64,000 bases of DNA. Origin: CAIXOA01 sp041653635. Lineage in GTDB: Archaea; Micrarchaeota; Micrarchaeia; Anstonellales; Bilamarchaeaceae. The translations under genes were made by a program, and so were the position numbers. The stretch is taken from assembly GCA_041653635.1 (NCBI GenBank), contig JBAZFC010000001.1, forward strand, positions 496,001 to 560,000. Reading direction: 5' to 3'. Below are positions 31,879-38,250 of this stretch, piece after piece (the first letter of the stretch is position 1; every line of letters begins with the position of its first letter). The notes under the pieces were generated by a model. That model was not told the origin of the DNA. It searched no databases and saw nothing but the letters and a program-made list of their open reading frames with translations.

Positions 31879-33315
31879 ATGAATATCCCAAAGGAAAACT
31901 TCTCTGAATGGTATAATGAGATAATAAAGGAGGCGCACCTCTGCGACCTCAGGTACAACCTGAAGGGCTTCATGGTCATCCCGCCCAACGCGGCGCAGGT
32001 GATGAAGATAATGTACCGCATCTACGAGGAGGCGTTGGAGAGGAAAGGGCACAAGCCCGCCTATTTCCCCGCATTAATCCCGGAAAGGAACCTCCAGTCC
32101 GAATCCGAGCACGTCGCGGGCTTCGTTCCCGAGGTGTTCTGGGTGACCGAAACCGGAACCGCAAAATTGGAGGAAAGGATTGCGATGCGCCCCACTAGCG
32201 AGACGGCGATGTACCCGATGTACGCCCTCTGGATAAACGGGAAATCCGACCTTCCTTTGAAGATATACCAGAGCTGCCAGGTCTGGAGGCACGAAACCAA
32301 GGCGACGAAGCCCTTCATCCGCACGCGCGAATTCTACTGGATAGAGGCACACGACGTATTCGCCACGGAGGAGGAGGCGGTGATGCAGGTGAAGGAGGAC
32401 ATGGAGACCGCGGAGGAAGTCATCCACCAGCGTTTCGGCGTCCCCTTCATATTTTTCCGGCGCCCCCAGTGGGACAAGTTCGCGGGCGCGGTGGATACTT
32501 ATGCGGCGGATGCCCTCATGCCCGACGGAAAAACGCTCCAATTGCCCTCCACGCACATGCTGGGGCAGAACTTCGCAAAGGCATTCGGCGTCAAGTTCAT
32601 GGACGAGGACGGCGTGCAGAAGCTCTGCTGGCAGACCACATACGGGCCGGCGATTTCCCGCATATATGCCGCTGTCTTCTCCACGCACGGCGACAGCAAG
32701 GGGCTGGTCTATCCGTTTGAGCTGGCGCCCGTGCAGGTCATCATAATACCTATAGTCAAGAAGGACACGGAAGCCGAGGTAAGGAAGAATGTTGAGGCGC
32801 TAAAGGAAGCCCTATCCGCGCATTTCCGCGTGGAGGCCGACTTCTCCAACAGCACGCCGGGCTTCAAGTACAACAAATGGGAGCTTTTGGGCGTCCCAAT
32901 CCGCATAGAGATTGGGATGCGGGACATCCAGAAGGGCGCCTGCGTCATGGCGAGGCGCGACACCGGGGAGAAGAAGGAAGTCAAGCTGGAAAAGGTAGAG
33001 GATGAAATCCGCAAGGCGGGCTCCTCCCTCACTGAAAACCTGAAGAAGAAGGCGGATTCCTGGTTCTCCGGGCTCCTGCACAACGCGGATTCTGAAAAGG
33101 ACCTTGAAAAGGCGGTGGAAAAAGGGGGCTTCGTGTGCGTCCCCTTCTGCTCCGACCAGAAGGACGGGGAGCACTGCGCCGACCGGCTCAAGGACAAGTA
33201 CGCCGTGAATATGCGGGGCTCCAAATACGGGGACAAGGAGAAGCCGAAGGGAAAGAAGTGCGTCGCCTGCGGCAAGCCCGCGTCCGTCTACCTGTATGCG
33301 GCGAGGCAGTACTGA
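31879..33315 (+). CDS. proS: Prolyl-tRNA synthetase (archaeal/eukaryotic type)
   Basis: 478 residues. Class II signatures are complete: motif 1 region (GHKPAYFPALIPERNL), motif 2 (QSCQVWRHETKATKPFIRTREFYWIEAH), the ProRS-specific TRPTSET-like loop (MRPTSETAMYPMYALW), and motif 3 near the end of the catalytic core. An HGTP anticodon-binding domain follows. The short zinc-binding C-terminal domain ends in Tyr, as in archaeal-type ProRS: Cys pairs CVPFC and CVACG, last residues YAARQY. TATA-like TGATTTATATCC is centred 26 bp before the ATG, so the gene has its own promoter although it follows the upstream operon closely. Confidence 0.97.
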   Translation: MNIPKENFSEWYNEIIKEAHLCDLRYNLKGFMVIPPNAAQVMKIMYRIYEEALERKGHKPAYFPALIPERNLQSESEHVAGFVPEVFWVTETGTAKLEERIAMRPTSETAMYPMYALWINGKSDLPLKIYQSCQVWRHETKATKPFIRTREFYWIEAHDVFATEEEAVMQVKEDMETAEEVIHQRFGVPFIFFRRPQWDKFAGAVDTYAADALMPDGKTLQLPSTHMLGQNFAKAFGVKFMDEDGVQKLCWQTTYGPAISRIYAAVFSTHGDSKGLVYPFELAPVQVIIIPIVKKDTEAEVRKNVEALKEALSAHFRVEADFSNSTPGFKYNKWELLGVPIRIEIGMRDIQKGACVMARRDTGEKKEVKLEKVEDEIRKAGSSLTENLKKKADSWFSGLLHNADSEKDLEKAVEKGGFVCVPFCSDQKDGEHCADRLKDKYAVNMRGSKYGDKEKPKGKKCVACGKPASVYLYAARQY

Positions 33316-33317
33316 CC

Positions 33318-33875
33318 ATGAAAATCCTCATCACCGGCACGCCCGGTACCGGAAAAAGCTCGGTGGCGAAGGAGATTTGCAGCAGGAAGGGCTGGCCTCT
33401 CCTCAGCCTGAAGGAGATTGCCGGTAAGCATGGCTGCATAATAGGAAAAGAGGGCGGGGAAAGGATAGTGGATGTGCGCAAGTTGAGGGCAGCCACCATC
33501 CGGGAGCTGAAGGGGAAGAAAAATGCAGTCGTGGAGGGGCATCTTGGCTGCGAATTCCGGCTTCCAGTTAAATTTGTATTCGTCCTCCGCACCCATCCGG
33601 ACGAATTAAAGGAGAGGATGCGGAAGAGGAAGTACCCGAAGATGAAGATAGAGGAAAACCTGATGGCCGAGATGCTTGACTACTGCTCGCAGGTATCTGC
33701 GGCGCATTACAGGGTGCCCATCCTGGAAGTGGATACTACGAAGAGGACGGCAAAAGAGGCCGCCGGGCGCATAATTTCATTCCTTGAAGGGAGAGTGAAA
33801 AATCTTGACAGCATTGACTGGGGCCCGGAACTCCGGAAAAAAACTCTACGGAATATACGAATCTCTTCTCTCTGA
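33318..33875 (+). CDS. AK6/Fap7-type adenylate kinase-like protein
   Basis: 185 residues from the ATG at 33318, two bases after the proS stop. P-loop GTPGTGKSS is at 7-15, and an AK6-like NMP-site segment follows (VDVRKLR, then AVVEGHLG). The FVLRTHPDELKERMRKRKYP block is where archaeal AK6 proteins read V-L-R-x-x-P-x-x-L-x-x-R. The family has weak adenylate kinase and ATPase activity; in archaea and eukaryotes it binds uS11 and helps finish the small ribosomal subunit. The C-terminal 24 codons overlap the start of the glycosylase gene in another frame. Confidence 0.85.
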   Translation: MKILITGTPGTGKSSVAKEICSRKGWPLLSLKEIAGKHGCIIGKEGGERIVDVRKLRAATIRELKGKKNAVVEGHLGCEFRLPVKFVFVLRTHPDELKERMRKRKYPKMKIEENLMAEMLDYCSQVSAAHYRVPILEVDTTKRTAKEAAGRIISFLEGRVKNLDSIDWGPELRKKTLRNIRISSL

Positions 33876-34461
33876 GTTCGGGCCGCAGGGATGGTGGCCG
33901 ACGATAGCCGGAGGGAGGATGTCCTACCATCCGGGCGACTATTCCTGCCCGAAAACAGAAGAACAGCGCTTTGAAATCGTCGCCGGAGCCCTCCTAACCC
34001 AGAACACCAGCTGGAAAAACGCGGAAAAGGCCCTTCTCAACCTTCATTCCGCCCGTAAGCTCTCTCCGAAAGCCATAATCTCCACCCCTCTCCCGGAATT
34101 GGAATCCCTCCTCCGCCCCGCCGGCTATTTCCGCCAGAAGGCGGAGCGCCTCAAGCTCCTTTCAGAAGCTTACCTGAAGGCGGACGGGAATGCGGACACG
34201 GAATCCCTCCGCGCGCACTTCCTCTCGGTGAAGGGCGTCGGGCCTGAAACCGCGGATTCTATCTTGCTCTACGCATACCACCGCCCCTCCTTCGTCGTGG
34301 ATGCATATACCCGGCGCTTCTGCGCCTCCCTTCGCATCTTCCAGGGAAAAGATTACGGCGATTATCGTAACTTTTTCCAGGGAAACCTTTCCCCGGACCA
34401 TCAGATGTTCAACGAATTCCATGCTCTTATCGTCGAGTGGGGAAAGAGAAATCATCGTTAG
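33805..34461 (+). CDS. HhH-GPD DNA glycosylase (MagIII/EndoIII-related), no Fe-S cluster
   Basis: 218 residues starting at a TTG inside the end of the previous gene. The first recognisable family block is LYGIYESLLSEFGPQGWWP at 14-32, close to this start. It has LLTQNTSWKNAEKAL, the hairpin GVGPETADSIL (144-154) and catalytic Asp166 in FVVDAYTRR. The residue that is Lys in bifunctional endonuclease III (GVGxKTA) is Glu here, as in the MagIII 3-methyladenine glycosylases, so a monofunctional base-excision enzyme is likely. The protein stops at VEWGKRNHR, where related proteins go on to a C-x6-C-x2-C-x5-C Fe-S loop; that loop is absent. Confidence 0.85.
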   Translation: MTALTGARNSGKKLYGIYESLLSEFGPQGWWPTIAGGRMSYHPGDYSCPKTEEQRFEIVAGALLTQNTSWKNAEKALLNLHSARKLSPKAIISTPLPELESLLRPAGYFRQKAERLKLLSEAYLKADGNADTESLRAHFLSVKGVGPETADSILLYAYHRPSFVVDAYTRRFCASLRIFQGKDYGDYRNFFQGNLSPDHQMFNEFHALIVEWGKRNHR

Positions 34462-34477
34462 TTTGTTGTTTTGATAC

Positions 34478-34523
34478 GTACAATAGGTAATTATATACTG
34501 CAGTATATAATTACCTATTGTAC
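34478..34523. repeat. 46-bp perfect palindrome
   Basis: Bases 34478-34500 and 34501-34523 are exact reverse complements with no spacer; the centre is CTGCAG. Each 23-bp arm is AT-rich and reads GTACAATAGGTAATTATATA from the outside. It contains a TATA-like TTATATAC on both strands. The outer heptamer CTATTGT occurs inverted at 34480-34486, at 34515-34521 and again outside the palindrome at 34528-34534. It lies 17 bp after the glycosylase stop and 67 bp before the ParB-domain gene. Candidate roles are a partition- or operator-type binding site, or a 3'-end hairpin. Confidence 0.9.
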
Positions 34524-34561
34524 TATTCTATTGTTTGATTTTACTGAAAGCCATATAATAT

Positions 34562-34576
34562 TTACTATATTAGTAA
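34562..34576. promoter_or_regulatory. Promoter-proximal inverted repeat before the ParB-domain gene
   Basis: TTACTA-TAT-TAGTAA is a 6-bp inverted repeat around 3 bp. It sits just downstream of, and partly inside, the AT-rich core promoter (CATATAATATTTAC, 34552-34565) and 13 bp before the start codon. The position fits a repressor site, possibly for autoregulation. Confidence 0.4.
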
Positions 34577-34589
34577 GAGCGGTGTCAAT

Positions 34590-34991
34590 ATGGTGGTAGG
34601 TCTAATATCCCCGCACGAGGAAAGGCAGCTGTTTGAAAGGCTTGTGGAGTACTACAAGAAGCTATATCCAAAACTGAAGTTCGGCACGAAGGAGACAATC
34701 CTTGAGCCGAATGAGCTGGCATCAGTCCTCTACACCTACCCGGGCGAGGAGGCGGAGGCGACCTCCGGGGAGAAGATGAAGGAGATACGGGACGCCATAA
34801 ACTTCGGCTACGACACCCCGGCAATCCTGCTCCAAAGGGGCAAGGACTACATTGTGCTGGACGGCCACAGGCGCCTGCGCGTCGCCCGCGAGCGGCGCAT
34901 CAAGTGGAAGGCCCTCGTGATAACCGCCCCGGCAGGCTCAAAATTCGGCATAGAGAAGATGGTGATGGGGAAGGTTGGGGACCTCTTCTAG
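34590..34991 (+). CDS. Lone ParB/Srx-fold domain protein
   Basis: 133 residues. The core is a ParB N-terminal (ParB/sulfiredoxin) domain: a conserved strand TPAILLQRGKDYIVLDGHRR with the nucleotide-binding box DGHRR at 91-95, then LRVARERRIKWKALVI. In ParB this domain binds CTP, and in Srx-like relatives ATP. There is no helix-turn-helix DNA-binding domain and no dimerisation tail, so it is not a full ParB. No parA gene lies near. GGTG lies 6 nt before the ATG. The neighbourhood, with a 46-bp perfect palindrome and a smaller inverted repeat just upstream, makes DNA-site recognition or autoregulation worth testing. Small ParB-domain proteins with no known role occur in several archaea. Confidence 0.8.
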   Translation: MVVGLISPHEERQLFERLVEYYKKLYPKLKFGTKETILEPNELASVLYTYPGEEAEATSGEKMKEIRDAINFGYDTPAILLQRGKDYIVLDGHRRLRVARERRIKWKALVITAPAGSKFGIEKMVMGKVGDLF

Positions 34992-35157
34992 GCGGCATGG
35001 GTGCCCCAATAGCAGAATGTGGAAGCCCTCCGTCGTAGGCCAAAATTCTCACGTCGGTGGAAGGATGGCGTTTTTTACGTCAAGAACCAAAATCCGGCTT
35101 CGTCTTCTGCCGTATCTATCCCGGATTATTATAAACTCTCTTTTATGTGTGCCAACA
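34992..35157. other. Intergenic stretch before the S-layer promoter, no gene seen
   Basis: No convincing frame on either strand. GCGTTTTTTACG (35069-35080) may end the ParB-domain transcript. A second TATA-like ATTATAAAC stands at 35128-35136, about 34 bp upstream of the main S-layer box, and could give a weaker start. Confidence 0.4.
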
Positions 35158-35169
35158 ACCTTTATAAAC
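35158..35169 (+). promoter_or_regulatory. Core promoter of the S-layer gene
   Basis: ACCTTTATAAAC, identical to the 23S core promoter at 5145-5156. The expected transcript start is near 35190, giving a leader of about 147 nt, long for this genome, where many mRNAs look leaderless. Confidence 0.7.
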
Positions 35170-35189
35170 ATTACTCTTAACACTCCTCT

Positions 35190-35336
35190 TACTCGCATGC
35201 AAATGCGGGTACCCGGGAGGCGATCCCTGGGGATTTGGGGCCTAAAAGAAGCCACCGATAACCGTTGTACGGGCTTGGCGGCCGCAAGGCTGTTGAGTCT
35301 GTCTGGCCCCGAAAGGTGGCTACTGAGGTAGAAAAT
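35190..35336 (+). promoter_or_regulatory. Structured 5' leader of the S-layer mRNA
   Basis: The predicted RNA begins with a hairpin CGCAT-GCAA-ATGCG (35194-35207), a 5-bp stem with a GNRA loop. Further on, GGGGCC (35237-35242) can pair with GGCCCC (35305-35310), and AGCCACC (35250-35256) with GGTGGCT (35315-35321). These two helices cross, so they form either a pseudoknot or two alternative folds. Between them CTTG...CAAG (about 35274-35287) can form a small hairpin. GAGGT (35325-35329) lies 7 nt before the ATG, just past the last helix. The structure may stabilise the mRNA or control ribosome access. No known riboswitch class is recognised. Confidence 0.45.
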
Positions 35337-38108
35337 ATGAAAGGAATAAACCTGAAGAAAATCGGCGCAATTGTAGCTGGTTCTGCCATTTTGGCGAGCT
35401 CAATTGCCTTTGCCGGCCTGGTGTATCAGAATACACCGCTGGTGGACGCCAACGGACAGCCCGTGGTGAAAGTCGTCGTCGGTGAAAGGGCGATGTCAAG
35501 TGATGGTGTCGTGGCGGCATACATTGCCTCCAAGATTGCCAACGAAGCCTACAAGAGCTCCACCCTGACCGCACAGGTCGTGGGCGAGGGTTCATGCACC
35601 GGCGGCTCCGGAAGCGGGACATGCACCGTGGTCGAGAACTCCGAGCAGGTAACGCTCGAGGTTACGGTTCCGGGCGCAGGCGCGGCCGACCAGGAGGACT
35701 ACGATACCTCTATCGGCGACTACCTGGACAGGGCACTGAAGAACAGGTTCGGCAAGGACTCTTCCAGCTTCGTGGCTGTGAATGAGACTGACGAGACCTA
35801 CAGCATCCTGGATGACTACGATGATGCCGAAGGCAACCCGTACCAGGACCACATCATCAACGTGTCGGGCGGCAACGGCTACCTCGCGGAGGCGGGCGCC
35901 ACATCGTCCGAGTTTGACGATGACAACTTCAGGGCAATGCTCCGCGTAGGCGACGAGTTCGGCCCGTTCCAGAAGGTCACCGTAAAGCCGAAGGGCGCTG
36001 GCTCCGAGATATACGAAAGCCAGTTCTTCACGGCGAGCGGCTACAACTACTGGGATGCGGCGGACAACACGCTCTACAACGCGCTTGACTCTGCCGGCTA
36101 CTCGGCGGTCTTCGACCCGTCCGGTGACTACGGCCTTCCGTTGTGCCCGGGTGATGCGGGATCCAGCGTGACGGCTTGTGCCGACACGGACGAGCTTCCG
36201 GCCCACAAGGTCTACATAAAGTTCCTCAACGAGGACTGGATTATCAGCGAGATAATCCCCACAGTGTCTACGGCGAACATTGGGGACAAGGAGACCTACA
36301 GGACCGACGGCTCACAGATTAAGTTGGCCAAGGAGGCGGTTTCCGGCATCCTCAACGTAGGGGAAATGCTGGACACGGGAACCGGCTACAAGATAAGGCT
36401 GGACGATATCGCAAGGGAGAGTGACGCATCAAACAACCACCCGGCGATTATAACCGTGATCGACTCCAACGGCAACGAAGTCTGCCAGGACCAGATCTTC
36501 GCCGGCGACACGGAGGACAACCTCTGTGACACGACCCAGGTGAAGGTGCACGTCTACCAGACAGCGCCCGGTGTGTTGCTCATCTCCAAATGGGCTGAGA
36601 TCGGAATCTTCTCTGATGAGATAGAGATAGAGGACGGCCTCAAGTTCATTGACGATGACGACAGCGAATGGGAAGTCGCAATCGGCTGGGCCAACAAGGC
36701 AGCATCCACTGGCGAAGCGGCTGATCCGGAGTACCTGAGGGCGATAATCATCTACAACGCCGACCCGGACGACTACGGCGAGATGGACGCTGGCGAGAAG
36801 TTCCCGGTGCTTGACCTGGACGACTACCACAAGTTCGACCTCATCTACAACGGTGTGGATGACGAGGGCGTGGACTACTCCACCCTTGAGTTCAAGTACG
36901 AGAGCAACGTCGGCCAGAAGACCTTCCAGAACGGCACCACGACCTGCAAGATGGACATCGGCAAAACGATAAAGGTGTCCTCCAGCGGGACTGAGATGTT
37001 CAGGAGGAACGGCGCAGACGCGACTCCGGCAGCCACGGGCGTGAAGAGGGGCTCCGAGCTCTGGTTCATCTATGACCCGACAGAGGTCACGGATGTGGAC
37101 TGCGGTGCGGGAATACCCACCATATCAGCAGGCGACGTCTTCATGAAGGACGACGACGGCGACTACTGGTACTTCAACATTGCCGACGCAACCCCGCTTG
37201 AACAGAACTTTGACTTCAGGCAGGCAGGGCCGGACGGGAAGATCCAGTTCTACAACGCCAGCAACTCATCTTCGGGCTCTCCGGAGATATGGCTGTTTGA
37301 GAACGCGGGCGAGTGGGAGACAAGCGCGGGCAAGTTCGACATCGCGAACGGCCTCGGCGTCTACGTTGCCACTGACGGCAAGATGTACTCCATCTACGGA
37401 GCAACTCCGGACGATGAGTTCATCAGCCTCCAGATAGTCAACGAGACCGCGACGGACATCTCCAACGCGACCTTGAACTACAGCGACAGCACCCTTGGTT
37501 ATACGAGCAGCACGGACTACGAGTCCAAGTTCGTATCCATGAGGGGCACGCAGTTCACCGGCGCGAGCGCGACCAAGAGGACCTTCAAGGTCCCGAAGAC
37601 CTTGCTGACCGTGACCTACACCTTTGCGACAACGGCGGCCGAGACGTCAACCCCCGACACAACCACGCTCGTTCTGGGCGAGGGTGACGAGGAGACCATC
37701 GGAACCTCCGGCGTGAAGGTAAAGGTCGTGGAGATAACCGAGCAGCTGACCCCGTGCACATTCGGCACTGGCGCTGGCGCACCGACCTGCAGCATGGACG
37801 GCGTGTCCGCGGTCATAATGCCGAACAACGCACCCACAGCAACGGTGAAGGAGGTTTACCCGCTCACCAGCAACCTCGTGGTTCTGGACAGGGACGCGGT
37901 CGGCCTTGACACCGGCACGGTCGTTACCGTCGGCGGTGACATCGTAAACACAGTGACAGCAGACGCAATCGCTGGTTCTGACGTAGACTTCGCGGCACAG
38001 CCCGTGGTCGTCAGGGCAATCGGCAACAAGATAGTCGTCGCAGGCCTCACGGCTGAAGACACTATCACGGCCGGGCAGCAGTTCGTCGCTGGCCTGACAA
38101 GGAACTGA
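35337..38108 (+). CDS. S-layer protein (methanococcal type)
   Basis: 923 residues from the ATG at 35337, which has GAGGT at good spacing. The N-terminus (MKGINLKKIGAIVAGSAILA) is the signal peptide typical of methanococcal-type S-layer proteins. It is followed by the family's N-terminal block (VVKVVVGERAMSSDGVVAAY, then IASKIANEAY). The long acidic, Asp/Gly/Thr-rich body fits a calcium-binding beta-rich lattice protein. Near the end come NLVVLDRDAVGLDTG and KIVVAGLTAEDT, in the place of the S-layer C-terminal domain. There is no C-terminal membrane helix. Strong promoter, structured leader and downstream terminator suit the cell's most abundant protein. Codon use is biased to C/G-ending codons. 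Confidence 0.9.
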   Translation: MKGINLKKIGAIVAGSAILASSIAFAGLVYQNTPLVDANGQPVVKVVVGERAMSSDGVVAAYIASKIANEAYKSSTLTAQVVGEGSCTGGSGSGTCTVVENSEQVTLEVTVPGAGAADQEDYDTSIGDYLDRALKNRFGKDSSSFVAVNETDETYSILDDYDDAEGNPYQDHIINVSGGNGYLAEAGATSSEFDDDNFRAMLRVGDEFGPFQKVTVKPKGAGSEIYESQFFTASGYNYWDAADNTLYNALDSAGYSAVFDPSGDYGLPLCPGDAGSSVTACADTDELPAHKVYIKFLNEDWIISEIIPTVSTANIGDKETYRTDGSQIKLAKEAVSGILNVGEMLDTGTGYKIRLDDIARESDASNNHPAIITVIDSNGNEVCQDQIFAGDTEDNLCDTTQVKVHVYQTAPGVLLISKWAEIGIFSDEIEIEDGLKFIDDDDSEWEVAIGWANKAASTGEAADPEYLRAIIIYNADPDDYGEMDAGEKFPVLDLDDYHKFDLIYNGVDDEGVDYSTLEFKYESNVGQKTFQNGTTTCKMDIGKTIKVSSSGTEMFRRNGADATPAATGVKRGSELWFIYDPTEVTDVDCGAGIPTISAGDVFMKDDDGDYWYFNIADATPLEQNFDFRQAGPDGKIQFYNASNSSSGSPEIWLFENAGEWETSAGKFDIANGLGVYVATDGKMYSIYGATPDDEFISLQIVNETATDISNATLNYSDSTLGYTSSTDYESKFVSMRGTQFTGASATKRTFKVPKTLLTVTYTFATTAAETSTPDTTTLVLGEGDEETIGTSGVKVKVVEITEQLTPCTFGTGAGAPTCSMDGVSAVIMPNNAPTATVKEVYPLTSNLVVLDRDAVGLDTGTVVTVGGDIVNTVTADAIAGSDVDFAAQPVVVRAIGNKIVVAGLTAEDTITAGQQFVAGLTRN

Positions 38109-38150
38109 AGGGACTAAGTCCCTTCTTTTCTTTCTTTTTCTTATTTTTCT
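38107..38150 (+). terminator. Terminator after the S-layer gene
   Basis: GAAGGGA-CTAAG-TCCCTTC (38107-38125) is a 7-bp stem that begins inside the stop codon and is followed by a long T-rich tract (TTTTCTTTCTTTTTC and more). It is a strong intrinsic-type terminator. Confidence 0.8.
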
Positions 38151-38231
38151 TTTCTCATTCTTCTTGTTTTATTCATCTCTCACGTCGTAGCCAGTTATGT
38201 TCCATTTTTAAACCTTTTTTAGTGAATAATA

Positions 38232-38247
38232 CCCACTATTCGGTGGG
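38232..38247 (+). promoter_or_regulatory. Hairpin covering the ribosome-binding site of the pyrophosphatase gene
   Basis: CCCAC (38232-38236) pairs with GTGGG (38243-38247) around TATTCG. The right arm is the GGTGGG that serves as ribosome-binding site 4-9 nt before the ATG at 38251. The TATA-like TTTTTAAACC at 38204-38213 puts the transcript start near 38235, so the left arm may be only partly included. Regulation by start-site choice or temperature is conceivable. Confidence 0.35.
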
Positions 38248-38250
38248 AAC

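Noticed and set aside
31879..33315. ProRS as the fused bacterial-type enzyme with an editing domain.
   Set aside because: The INS editing domain is absent, and the C-terminal zinc domain ending in Tyr marks the archaeal type.
35049..35255. A 68-codon minus-strand frame in the S-layer upstream region.
   Set aside because: It runs through the S-layer promoter and leader. A TATA-like match exists only because the box is nearly symmetric, and the product has no family-like pattern.
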